Of a DNA stretch of 64,000 nucleotides, positions 1-8,089 are shown one piece after another (positions within the stretch are counted from its first letter, which is position 1; each line of letters opens with the position of its first letter). The stretch spans positions 248,001-312,000 of the forward strand of contig NZ_QHKZ01000005.1 of the NCBI RefSeq assembly GCF_003194585.1, read 5' to 3'. This stretch comes from Nocardioides daejeonensis (GTDB taxonomy: Bacteria > Actinomycetota > Actinomycetes > Propionibacteriales > Nocardioidaceae). A program made the position numbers and the translations under genes. Under the pieces are notes generated by a model. It did no database searches. It saw only the letters and a list, made by a program, of their open reading frames with translations, and was not told where the DNA came from.

Positions 1-1
1 G

Positions 2-1111
2 GTCGAGCACCCTGAGTTCCGCTACGAGCCCACGGACTCCGACGGCAAGCCGATCGCCGAGGACGAGGCGATTCGCGGGCTCTACCGCGACATGGTGCTC
101 ACCCGGCGCATCGATACCGAGTCGACCGCGCTGCAGCGGCACGGCGAGCTCGGCATCTGGGCACAGCTGCTCGGTCAGGAGGCTGCACAGATCGGTGCCG
201 GTCGGGCGTTGCGGCCGCAGGACTACGTCTTCCCCACCTATCGCGAGCACGGCGTCGCGTGGTGCCGTGGCGTCGACCCGCTGAACCTGCTCAGCCTCTT
301 CCGCGGCGTCGACCACGGCGGCTGGGACCCGAGCGCCCACAACTTCGGGCTCTACACGATCGTGATCGGTGCACAGGCACTGCACGCCACCGGCTATGCG
401 ATGGGGATGCAGCGCGACGGTGTGGTGGGCACCGGCGACGAGGCCCGCGACGCTGCCGTGGTCGCGCACTTCGGTGACGGTGCCTCCTCGCAGGGCGACG
501 TCAACGAGGCCTTCATCTTCGCTGCCTCCTACAACGCACCGGTCGTCTTCTTCTGTCAGAACAACCAATGGGCGATCTCCGAGCCGATCGAACGCCAGAG
601 CCGGATCCCGCTCTACCAGCGGGCGCTCGGCTTCGGCTTCCCGGGCATCCGCGTCGACGGCAACGACGTCCTGGCGACGTACGCCGTCACGAAGGCCGCG
701 CTGCAGCGGGCTCGGGAGGGACAGGGCCCGACCTTCGTGGAGGCCTACACCTACCGGATGGGCGCCCACACCACCACCGACGACCCGACCCGCTACCGGC
801 TCGACCACGACGTCGAGCGGTGGAAGCTGCGTGACCCGATCGCCCGGGTGAAGGCCTACCTGGCCCGCAACGGCGCGGCCTCGGAGAGCTTCTTCGCCAA
901 GGTCGCCAACGAGGCGGACGAGCTCGGTCACCGACTCCGCGAGGGCTGCAAGGCGATGCCGGACCCCTCGCCGATGGCGATGTTCGACCAGGTGTACGCC
1001 GAGGAGCCGCCGGAGCTCGCCGCACAGCGCGAAGGTTTCGCCGCCTACCTCGAGACTTTCGACTCGTCGTCGGTGGTCGAGCCTGTCGAGACCCAGGGGG
1101 CCGGCCGATGA
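2..1111 (+). CDS. bkdA: Branched-chain 2-oxoacid dehydrogenase E1 component, alpha subunit (5' end cut by window)
   Basis: Thiamine-diphosphate E1 alpha subunit that decarboxylates a 2-oxoacid and passes the acyl group to E2. The reading frame is open from base 2, and the residues before the first ATG at 92 (VEHPEFRYEP...) look like normal E1 alpha N-terminal sequence, so the true start lies outside the window. The ThDP/Mg site is clear: GDGASSQGD followed by NEAF and QNNQWAIS. The stop overlaps the E1 beta start by 4 bp (ATGA). The last residues (VVEPVET) are encoded by a dispersed repeat rather than by family sequence. Pyruvate specificity cannot be excluded, but the alpha/beta/E2 layout without E3 favours branched-chain substrates. 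Confidence 0.93.
   Translation, partial: VEHPEFRYEPTDSDGKPIAEDEAIRGLYRDMVLTRRIDTESTALQRHGELGIWAQLLGQEAAQIGAGRALRPQDYVFPTYREHGVAWCRGVDPLNLLSLFRGVDHGGWDPSAHNFGLYTIVIGAQALHATGYAMGMQRDGVVGTGDEARDAAVVAHFGDGASSQGDVNEAFIFAASYNAPVVFFCQNNQWAISEPIERQSRIPLYQRALGFGFPGIRVDGNDVLATYAVTKAALQRAREGQGPTFVEAYTYRMGAHTTTDDPTRYRLDHDVERWKLRDPIARVKAYLARNGAASESFFAKVANEADELGHRLREGCKAMPDPSPMAMFDQVYAEEPPELAAQREGFAAYLETFDSSSVVEPVETQGAGR
1074..1093 (+). repeat. Dispersed repeat arm inside the 3' end of bkdA
   Basis: TGGTCGAGCCTGTCGAGACC. It is one arm of the dispersed hairpin family seen complete at 28210-28261. It is read in frame as VVEPVET at the C-terminus of E1 alpha, just before the ATGA junction. Confidence 0.8.
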
Positions 1112-2091
1112 GCACGCAGCGGATCACCCTCGCCAAGGGTCTCAACGCCGGCCTGCGCAAGGCGATGGAGGACGACCCCAAGGTCTTGATCATGGGGGAG
1201 GACGTCGGCAAGCTCGGCGGCGTCTTCCGGATCACCGACGGTCTGCAGAAGGACTTCGGCGAGGACCGGGTGATCGACTCCCCGCTAGCCGAGTCCGGCA
1301 TCGTCGGCACCGCGGTCGGCCTGGCCCTGCGCGGCTACCGGCCCGTGGTGGAGATCCAGTTCGACGGCTTCGTCTATCCGGCGTACGACCAGATCGTCTG
1401 CCAGGTCGCCAAGATGCGCTTCCGCTCCAAGGGACGCAACCCGATGCCGATGGTCATCCGGATCCCGTTCGGCGGTGGCATCGGAGCGGTCGAGCACCAC
1501 TCGGAGTCGCCCGAGGCGCAGTTCGCCCACACGCCCGGCCTGAAGGTGGTGGCGTGCTCCAACCCGGTCGACGGCTACTGGATGATCCAGCAGGCGATCG
1601 CTTGTGACGACCCGGTGATCTTCCTCGAGCCCAAGCGGCAGTACCACGCCGACAAGGCCGACCTCGACCTCGACCTCGCGCCCGACCCGCTCTTCGCCTC
1701 GCGCGTCGTACGGCGGGGCACCGACGTCACGGTGCTCGCCTACGGTCCGACCGTGAAGACCGCCCTGCGCGCCGCAGAGGCAGCAGCTGGAGAGGGCCGC
1801 GCGCTCGAGGTCATCGACCTGCGCACGCTCTCCCCGCTCGACATGGACCCGGTCTTCGAGTCGGTCCGACGGACCGGCCGCGCCGTGGTGGTGCACGAGG
1901 CTCACGTCAACCTGGGGCTCGGCTCCGAGCTCTCGGCCCGGGTCACCGAGGAGTGCTTCTACTCGCTGGAGGCTCCGGTGTTGCGCGTCGGCGGCTTCGA
2001 CACGCCCTATCCGGCATCGCGGATCGAGGAGGAGTTCCTCCCCGACCTCGACCGCGTGCTCGACGCCGTCGACCGCTCCCTGAGCTTCTGA
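1108..2091 (+). CDS. bkdB: Branched-chain 2-oxoacid dehydrogenase E1 component, beta subunit
   Basis: 327-residue transketolase-like beta subunit, the usual length, which pairs with E1 alpha to form the ThDP active site. Recognisable blocks are MGEDVGKLGGVFR near the N-terminus, SPLAESGIVGTAVGLALRG, the central EHHSESPEAQFAHTPGLKV, FLEPKRQY, and the C-terminal transketolase domain with VIDLRTLSPLD and GGFDTPYPASRIEEEFLPD. The ATG overlaps the bkdA stop by 4 bp, which implies translational coupling. E2 follows after 11 bp. No E3 (lipoamide dehydrogenase) gene is present in the window. Confidence 0.95.
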   Translation: MSTQRITLAKGLNAGLRKAMEDDPKVLIMGEDVGKLGGVFRITDGLQKDFGEDRVIDSPLAESGIVGTAVGLALRGYRPVVEIQFDGFVYPAYDQIVCQVAKMRFRSKGRNPMPMVIRIPFGGGIGAVEHHSESPEAQFAHTPGLKVVACSNPVDGYWMIQQAIACDDPVIFLEPKRQYHADKADLDLDLAPDPLFASRVVRRGTDVTVLAYGPTVKTALRAAEAAAGEGRALEVIDLRTLSPLDMDPVFESVRRTGRAVVVHEAHVNLGLGSELSARVTEECFYSLEAPVLRVGGFDTPYPASRIEEEFLPDLDRVLDAVDRSLSF

Positions 2092-2102
2092 GGAGGCCGC
2101 AC

Positions 2103-3572
2103 ATGCACGAGTTCAAGCTGCCCGACGTCGGTGAGGGCCTGACCGAGGCCGAGATCGTCTCCTGGAAGGTCAAGGTCGGCGACGTCGTCGAGATCAACGA
2201 CGTGATCGTCGAGATCGAGACCGCCAAGTCGCTGGTCGAGCTGCCCTCGCCGTTCGCGGGCACGGTGCTTGCACTGCTGGTTCCCGAGGGGCAGGAGGTG
2301 CCGGTCGGCACGCCGATCATCGCCATCGGCGACCCCTCCGAGGCGACCTCCGACGGAGTCGCCCCCGGTGGCGCGCCGGGGTCCGCTGCACCCGAGGAGA
2401 TGGAGATCGACCTCTCCAACCCGGCAGCCAGCGGCGGCGGCGAGGGCGAGAGCCTGGTCGGGCGGATGAAGGCCGACCGCGGCCCGATGCGTCGACCCCG
2501 CAAGGGGTCCGCCTCGCCGGCGACGGAGTCGGCTGCCGCCACCCAGATGCAGGTGCAGGGCGCGTTCTCGCCCGGTGGTGCCCAGTCCCAGGCGGTGATC
2601 GAGGCCGACGAGCCGGCTGTGCCGGTCAGCGCACCGGCCGGTGTCGTGGCGTCCGCGCCCGAAGGTGCCGCCTTGCGCACCCTCGCCAAGCCTCCGGTAC
2701 GCAAGCTCGCCCGCGACCTCGGTGTCGACCTGACGACGGTCACCCCGACCGGTGACGGCGGCGTGGTGACGCGTGACGACGTCCAGGCTGCCGCCGCCGG
2801 TGGCATGCCCGAGCGCTACGAGGACGCGGGCCGCCCCGGAGTCTCCCCCATGGCGGGCGCCCGTGAGGTGCGCGAGCCGATCAAGGGCGTGCGCAAGATG
2901 ATGGCCCAGGCGATGACCGACTCGGCCTTCAGCGCCCCGCACGTGACGGAGTGGGTCACTGTCGACGTCACCCGCAGCATGGAGTTCGTCGCGCAGCTCC
3001 GCTCGCACCGCGACTTCCGTGACGTGAAGGTCGGGCCCTTGCTGCTCCTGGCTCGGGCCTGCTTGCTGGCGATGCGGCGTACGCCGACGATCAACTCCTA
3101 CTGGGACGACGCGGCCCAGGAAGTGGTGCTGAAGGGCTACGTCAACCTCGGGATCGCCGCAGCCACGCCGCGTGGCCTCGTCGTGCCCAACGTCAAGGAC
3201 GCCGACGCGATGTCGATGCGTGAGCTCGCTACCGCCGTCAACGAGCTGACGGCCGTGGCCCGCGAAGGCCGTACTCAGCCCGCCGACATGGCCGGTGGCA
3301 CGTTCACCATCACCAACGTCGGTGTCTTCGGAGTCGACGCCGGCACGCCGATCATCAACCCGGGCGAGTCCGCGATCCTCTGCTTCGGCGCCGTGAAGAA
3401 GCAGCCCTGGGTGGTGACCGATGCCGAGGGCAACGACGAGCTGGCGATCCGTCAGGTCACGACGCTGGCGCTGAGCTTCGACCATCGCCACATCGATGGC
3501 GAGGCGGGCTCCCGGTTCCTTGCCGACGTCGCCGCCGTGATGGAGGATCCGGCGCACGCCCTGCTGCTCTGA
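2103..3572 (+). CDS. bkdC: Dihydrolipoyllysine acyltransferase (E2) of the branched-chain 2-oxoacid dehydrogenase complex
   Basis: E2 core enzyme that moves the acyl group from the lipoyl arm to CoA. The 489 residues carry one lipoyl domain (about 1-77, lipoyl Lys42 in IETAKSLVE), a proline/alanine-rich linker, a peripheral-subunit-binding domain (about 195-235, PPVRKLARDLGVDL) and a catalytic domain ending in HRHIDG, with His461 and Asp465 as the HxxxDG pair. The ATG at 2103 was chosen because AGGAGG lies just upstream and the lipoyl domain begins at once; the frame stays open further upstream but without family sequence. It is the last gene of the operon and is followed by a hairpin. Confidence 0.95.
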   Translation: MHEFKLPDVGEGLTEAEIVSWKVKVGDVVEINDVIVEIETAKSLVELPSPFAGTVLALLVPEGQEVPVGTPIIAIGDPSEATSDGVAPGGAPGSAAPEEMEIDLSNPAASGGGEGESLVGRMKADRGPMRRPRKGSASPATESAAATQMQVQGAFSPGGAQSQAVIEADEPAVPVSAPAGVVASAPEGAALRTLAKPPVRKLARDLGVDLTTVTPTGDGGVVTRDDVQAAAAGGMPERYEDAGRPGVSPMAGAREVREPIKGVRKMMAQAMTDSAFSAPHVTEWVTVDVTRSMEFVAQLRSHRDFRDVKVGPLLLLARACLLAMRRTPTINSYWDDAAQEVVLKGYVNLGIAAATPRGLVVPNVKDADAMSMRELATAVNELTAVAREGRTQPADMAGGTFTITNVGVFGVDAGTPIINPGESAILCFGAVKKQPWVVTDAEGNDELAIRQVTTLALSFDHRHIDGEAGSRFLADVAAVMEDPAHALLL

Positions 3573-3586
3573 TCGCGTCCGGTAGG

Positions 3587-3627
3587 TGCGGCGTTCTCGG
3601 TCTCCCTGGTGAACCGAGAACACCGCA
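3587..3627. terminator. Bidirectional hairpin between bkdC and the convergent alarmone synthetase
   Basis: 15-bp arms (3587-3601 and 3613-3627, TGCGGCGTTCTCGGT against ACCGAGAACACCGCA) with one mismatch and an 11-nt loop. It begins 15 bp after the E2 stop, between convergent genes. There is no T-run, so the terminator call rests on position and stem. Confidence 0.6.
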
Positions 3628-3701
3628 CAACCTTCACAGCGCGCGGGCCGGGCCGCCCGAGTGCGCGGCGCCGGCGGTGCCGGTGTGCTGCAGGACCTGG
3701 A

Positions 3702-4409
3702 TCAGCCGGTGGCGAGTGACTTGATCTCGTCGCGCAGCACACCCATCTGGTGGTCGAGCGAGGAGGCGGTGAGCGCCACCTCGTGCAGGGAGTCGCGCAG
3801 ATGATCGGGCACCGCGCCTGCGTACTTGTAGTAGATGCGGTGCTCGACCGCCGCCCAGAAGTCCATGGCGATGGTGCGGATCTGCAGCTCGACGGGCACC
3901 AGCGCGGTGCGGTCGGAGAGGAAGACGGGCACCTGCGCGATGAGGTGGAGGCTCTGGTAGCCGTTGGCCTTGGGCTGGGCGATGTAGTCCTTGGTCTGCA
4001 GCACGGTGACGTCGGGTTGACCGGCAAGGATCTCCGCGATCCGGTAGGTGTCCTCCACGAAGGCACAGGTGACCCGGATCCCGGCGATGTCGCGGATGGT
4101 CGTGCGCACCTCCTCGAGATCGGCTGAACAGCCGAGCCGCCGCATCTTGTCGAGGAGGCTGTCCATCGACTTCAGGCGGGTCTTGACGTGCTCGACCGGG
4201 TTGTAGTCGTGCGTCTGCTCGAACTCGCGACGCAGGATGTCGATCTTGGTCTCGAGCTCCTGCATCCCACACGCGTACTCCAGGCGGAACGCGGCGAGCT
4301 CCGCCTGCGCCTGGCGCACAGCAGCCTCGGCCTCGATCGGGTCGGTGATGCCGTCGACCCATTGGCGGAGCATCTCGATGTTGCTCACGGGCACGGCCTG
4401 ATCGGTCAT
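3702..4409 (-). CDS. Small alarmone synthetase, GTP pyrophosphokinase (RelA/SpoT synthetase domain only)
   Basis: Transfers pyrophosphate from ATP to GDP or GTP to make (p)ppGpp. At 235 residues it has only the synthetase domain, without the HD hydrolase or the C-terminal TGS/ACT regions, so it belongs to the RelQ/YjbM-type small synthetases. Motifs include TRLKSMDSLLDKMRRLG (substrate binding), DIAGIRVTC, KANGYQSLH and VELQIRTIAMDFWAAVEH. The N-terminal 55 residues and the C-terminal 40 are helical, as in oligomeric small synthetases. The ATG at 4409 is the only start that leaves the N-terminal helix intact. It stands alone between the bkd operon (convergent) and accDA (same strand, 127 bp upstream). 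Confidence 0.88.
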   Translation of the reverse strand: MTDQAVPVSNIEMLRQWVDGITDPIEAEAAVRQAQAELAAFRLEYACGMQELETKIDILRREFEQTHDYNPVEHVKTRLKSMDSLLDKMRRLGCSADLEEVRTTIRDIAGIRVTCAFVEDTYRIAEILAGQPDVTVLQTKDYIAQPKANGYQSLHLIAQVPVFLSDRTALVPVELQIRTIAMDFWAAVEHRIYYKYAGAVPDHLRDSLHEVALTASSLDHQMGVLRDEIKSLATG

Positions 4410-4536
4410 GCCCTCCAGTATGCGTTGCCTGAGGAACGGCGCATCGGCTCAGTACGTGTTGAAGAAGAGGTCTTGGCCTGCGCGCCGCGCCAGCACGGCC
4501 CCGGATGCGCCGCTCGGGACGGCCGCACCTTCTTCG

Positions 4537-6015
4537 CTAGAGGTACCGGGCGCTGCGTGCCTCGACACTGCCTGGCCCCGCGTCGAGCAGGGCAGCCAGC
4601 TCGTGCTCGAGCACCGCGCCCACGCGGCGGCAGAACTCCTCCGGCTCTACGGCGGCGTCCGGGCGCTCCGAGACGATCCGGTCGACCACGCCGCGTGCAT
4701 GCAGGTCCAGGGCACGCACCTGTTGGGCGCGCGCCATGTCCGGCGCATGGTCGAGGTCGCGGTGCACGATCGCGCTGGCACCTTCGGGTGGCAACGGGGA
4801 GAGCCAGGCATGCTGGGCGGCGACCACCCGGTCGGCCGGCAGGAACGCCAGCGCGCCACCGCCGTTGCCCTCACCCAGCATCAGGCAGAGCGTCGGGGCC
4901 CTCAACGTGACCAGGTCAGCGAGGCAGCGGGCGATCTCCCCGGCCAGCCCACCCTCCTCCGCGTCCACGGAGAGCGCGGCGCCCTGGGTGTCGATGACCG
5001 TCACCAGCGGTAGGCCGAGCTCGGCCGCCAGCCGCATCCCACGTCGAGCCTCGCGCAGCGCGCCCGGACCCATCGGGTGTGCGACCGTCTGCCCTCGCCG
5101 GTCCTGACCGAGGAAGACGCACGGCGCCTCGCCGAAGCGCGCCAGCGCGATCAGCAGGCCCGGGTCCGCCTCGCCCTGCCCGGTGCCGTTGAGGGGCACC
5201 ACGTCCGAGGCGGCGTACCGCAGCAGGCGGCGTACGCCGGGACGCTCGGGGTCGCGCGACCGGGTGACCGCCTCCCAGGTCTCGACATCGGGGATCGGCA
5301 CGTCCTCCACCTCGGGTACGGCGGCGATGCCGTGCCGGGGCGCCTCCAGGATCGTGAGGGCCCGGTCAAGGATCGAGGCGATCTCCTCCGGGGGGACGAC
5401 CGCGTCGATGATGCCGTGGGCGTAGAGGTTCTCCGAGGTCTGCACGCCTTCGGGGAAGGGCCGGTCGTAGAGCGCCTCGTAGACCCTCGGGCCGAGGAAG
5501 CCGGTGAGCGCTCCCGGCTCGGCGACCGTGACATGTCCGAGCGAGCCCCACGAGGCCATCACGCCTCCGGTGGTGGGGTGCCGCAGGTAGACGAGATAGG
5601 GGAGACCGGCCTCCTTGTGCTGGGCGACCGCTGCCGAGATGCGCACCATCTGCACGAAGGCCGGGGTGCCTTCCTGCATGCGGGTGCCACCGCTGGCGGC
5701 GGCGGCCAGCAACGGCAGTCGCTCCCGGGTGGCCCGCTCGATCCCCTGCACCAGCCGGTCGGCGGCGTCGCGCCCGATGGAACCGGCGAGGAAGCGGAAC
5801 TCGCTGGCGACCACGGCGACTCGGCGACCGTGCATCAGCCCCTCGCCGGAGATCACCGACTCGTCGACCCCAGACTTCTCCTCGGCGGCGGCGAGCTCCG
5901 CGGCGTACTCCGTCGAGATGCCGTGCCGGTCGGGCGGGGTGTCCCAGGAGCGCCAGGAACCGGCGTCCAGGACCAGGTCGATCAGTTCATGTGCGGAGAG
6001 GCGTCGGGTGCTCAC
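4537..6015 (-). CDS. accDA: Fused acetyl-CoA carboxylase carboxyltransferase (beta-alpha)
   Basis: 492-residue single-chain carboxyltransferase that moves carboxyl from biotin to acetyl-CoA for malonyl-CoA synthesis. The first half matches AccD (SGGTRMQEGTPAFVQM, PTTGGVMASWGSLGH). The second half matches AccA (MGPGALREARRGMRLAAELG, VIDTQGAALSVDAEEGG, GEGNGGGALAF). The N-terminal four-cysteine zinc ribbon usual in AccD is absent. The GTG at 6015 (VSTRRLSAHEL) was chosen because homology begins there; the frame stays open far upstream without family sequence. Upstream is a CACAAT hexamer 7 nt before the GTG and TGGACC 16 nt before that, so a leaderless transcript is possible. No biotin carboxylase or carrier gene is adjacent. 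Confidence 0.88.
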   Translation of the reverse strand: MSTRRLSAHELIDLVLDAGSWRSWDTPPDRHGISTEYAAELAAAEEKSGVDESVISGEGLMHGRRVAVVASEFRFLAGSIGRDAADRLVQGIERATRERLPLLAAAASGGTRMQEGTPAFVQMVRISAAVAQHKEAGLPYLVYLRHPTTGGVMASWGSLGHVTVAEPGALTGFLGPRVYEALYDRPFPEGVQTSENLYAHGIIDAVVPPEEIASILDRALTILEAPRHGIAAVPEVEDVPIPDVETWEAVTRSRDPERPGVRRLLRYAASDVVPLNGTGQGEADPGLLIALARFGEAPCVFLGQDRRGQTVAHPMGPGALREARRGMRLAAELGLPLVTVIDTQGAALSVDAEEGGLAGEIARCLADLVTLRAPTLCLMLGEGNGGGALAFLPADRVVAAQHAWLSPLPPEGASAIVHRDLDHAPDMARAQQVRALDLHARGVVDRIVSERPDAAVEPEEFCRRVGAVLEHELAALLDAGPGSVEARSARYL

Positions 6016-6071
6016 GAGCGTGATTGTGCCAGTCGTGAGCCGCTGGTCCAGCGGCGTAACTTGTCCGATCG

Positions 6072-7607
6072 TCAGCCGAGCTTCGGTGACTTCTTGCCCA
6101 GGAGCCAGGCGTCGAAGAGGTCCTTGAGGTCGGCGCCCGTCTGCTTCTCCACCCACGCCAGGTAGGTGTCGCGGCTCGCGTTCCCGAACCGGTGCACCGT
6201 CGGCCAGGCGCGGACCATCTCCCAGAACTTGTCGTCGCCGATCCGCTCCCGCACCTGGTGCCACATCAATGCCGGTCCGTAGTAGATGTTGGTCTGCCCG
6301 AACGCCCGCGGGTCGTAGTCGCCGGGTGGACCGCTCTCGGCGCGGTGCATCGACTCGTAGGGGGCCGCCTCCCGCAGCACCCGGTCCAGGGAGCGACCGT
6401 GCTCGGACTCCCAGATGAAGTCGAGGTAGGTCGTCATGCCCTCGTTCATCCACACGTCGCTCCAGTCCGTGGGGGAGACGGCATCGCCGTACCACTGGTG
6501 GGTCGTCTCGTGGACGAGCGTGGTGATGTCGAGCGTGTAGGGCGTGTTGCCGAAGGTGATCATGGTCTGCGTCTCCATCGCGGTCTGCGACGGCACCACG
6601 ACGCCCCCGAGGCGGTCGAACGGGTAGGGTCCGAGCTTGCTCTCCACCCAGTCGAAAGCCTGGGGCAGCTTGGCCATCGCCTTCGCGGACCGGGTGTCGC
6701 CGCGTGGTGTCCACCAGGTCAGCGGCACCCCGCTGGAGCTGGTGCCCTCGCCCATGACGTAGTCGTCGAATGCGACGGTGGTCAAGTAGGAGGAGGCCGG
6801 TGAGCTCAGCGTGAAAGCGGTGACCTCCATCCCGGCCTCGGTGGTCCTCGACGTCAGCTCGCCGTTGGCGACACCGACCATCGGGGCGGGTGCCCGCAGG
6901 GTGAAGTCGTAGAAGGCCTTGTCGGAGGGCTGGTCGTTGACCGGGTACCAGGTGAAGGCGCCGTAGGGCTCCTGCATGGTCCAGGCCCCGCCGGTATCGG
7001 TCACCGTCCAGCCGACGGTGGAGAGGTCGGAGCGCGTGGTCGGCGCCGGGTAGGACTCGGGCGACCCCGCGTACTCGACCACCAGCACGTGCCGGCTGTC
7101 GGCCTGCACGGGTGCCTTGACGACGAGATCCTTGCCGATGTGGCTCACCTCGACCTCCTCGCCGTCGAGGAGGGCGCCGTCGACCTTGAGCGCGTCGGAG
7201 AGGTCCAGCTGGAAGAGGTCCTGCGTGACGGTCGCGCGGAAGGCGATCGTCGCCACGCCGGTCAGACGGCCCCCTTCGGGGTCCCAGGTGAGGTCGAGCC
7301 CGTAGTGGAGCGCGTCCACGCTGGGGTCGCCGACGTTCGGGTACTTCGAGTCCTCCACCGGCCGGCTCTCGGCCGCCTTCCACTTCGGGTCGGCCGGGTC
7401 GACGGTCGTCCCGATCGACGGGCTCTCCGTCGGTGCCGTGGTGGGGTCGTCGGTCGCCGTCGTACTCGGCGGAGCGCTGGCCGGGGGTGTCTTCGAGTCG
7501 TCGCGGTTGACCGCCCAGACCACGCCAGCGACGGCGATCGCGACGATCACCACCACGGCCACCAGGGCCATCACCTTGCCGCGCACGCGGACTCCTTCCG
7601 TCCTCAC
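6072..7607 (-). CDS. Membrane-anchored M1-family zinc metallopeptidase
   Basis: Gluzincin-type aminopeptidase, probably acting outside the membrane. A single hydrophobic segment (about residues 12-32, no lipobox) is followed by a Ser/Thr/Pro-rich linker to about 70, an N-terminal beta domain, and the catalytic domain. It has the complete zinc site HETTH (366-370) with Glu389, the HEXXH-x18-E spacing. The exopeptidase GAMEN motif is replaced by TAMETQ (342-347). It lacks the large C-terminal helical domain of PepN, as do other short M1 members (511 residues). The GTG start overlaps the stop of the GNAT gene by 4 bp (GTGA), making it the last gene of a coupled operon. Confidence 0.87.
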   Translation of the reverse strand: MRTEGVRVRGKVMALVAVVVIVAIAVAGVVWAVNRDDSKTPPASAPPSTTATDDPTTAPTESPSIGTTVDPADPKWKAAESRPVEDSKYPNVGDPSVDALHYGLDLTWDPEGGRLTGVATIAFRATVTQDLFQLDLSDALKVDGALLDGEEVEVSHIGKDLVVKAPVQADSRHVLVVEYAGSPESYPAPTTRSDLSTVGWTVTDTGGAWTMQEPYGAFTWYPVNDQPSDKAFYDFTLRAPAPMVGVANGELTSRTTEAGMEVTAFTLSSPASSYLTTVAFDDYVMGEGTSSSGVPLTWWTPRGDTRSAKAMAKLPQAFDWVESKLGPYPFDRLGGVVVPSQTAMETQTMITFGNTPYTLDITTLVHETTHQWYGDAVSPTDWSDVWMNEGMTTYLDFIWESEHGRSLDRVLREAAPYESMHRAESGPPGDYDPRAFGQTNIYYGPALMWHQVRERIGDDKFWEMVRAWPTVHRFGNASRDTYLAWVEKQTGADLKDLFDAWLLGKKSPKLG

Positions 7608-8089
7608 GCGGCGCCACCCGGCCCGCGCATCAATGCCACCTGCTTGCCCGGCGGACCGAGCCGGGAAACCTCTCGATAGCCCCGGGCCGCGTGGAACGCG
7701 AGGGATGCGGCGTTGGGCGGGTCCACATTGACCTCCAACACCAGGGGTACGCCGGCCAGCCGCGCCTCGAGCTCGTCGTAGGTCTGCGCCCCGAGGCCGC
7801 GGCGCTGGAACCCGTCGTCGAGGACGATCCGATCGAGGTAGACGAAGTCGTCGAGCGCCGCGGAGAACCAGCGGTAGTTCTCCGAGTCGTAGGCGCTACC
7901 GGGCCGGAAGGTGAGCACGAAGCTAGCGCGCCTGCCGCTGTCGGTGATCACCCACGCCTCGTGGGCCCAGCCGAGCAGGGCCTCCAGGCGCGCCTGGTCC
8001 AGTGGCGAGAGCACCTCGACATGCCGCTCGTTCAGATCGAGCAGCCATGCGTGGTCGCTCGCCTGGACCGGCCGGAGCAGGGCGCTCAT
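7604..8089 (-). CDS. GNAT-family N-acetyltransferase
   Basis: 161-residue acyl-CoA-dependent acetyltransferase of unknown substrate. The GNAT core is visible: the strand YLDRIVLDDGFQRRGLGAQ carries the acetyl-CoA pyrophosphate loop (RRGLGA), and the C-terminal half has LEVNVDPPNAASLAFHAARGYREV, typical of the last GNAT strands. The ATG at 8089 was chosen because it overlaps the TGA of the upstream SDR gene in the ATGA pattern used across this operon; an upstream in-frame start would add 13 residues lying inside the SDR gene. It probably acts on a small molecule or protein amine. Confidence 0.8.
   Translation of the reverse strand: MSALLRPVQASDHAWLLDLNERHVEVLSPLDQARLEALLGWAHEAWVITDSGRRASFVLTFRPGSAYDSENYRWFSAALDDFVYLDRIVLDDGFQRRGLGAQTYDELEARLAGVPLVLEVNVDPPNAASLAFHAARGYREVSRLGPPGKQVALMRGPGGAA

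Noticed and set aside
6016..7617. In-frame extension of accDA through the M1 peptidase region (total about 1026 codons)
   Set aside because: The extra part is a shifted reading of the M1 peptidase gene, which has a complete HEXXH-x18-E site in its own frame. AccD-like sequence begins only at the GTG at 6015.
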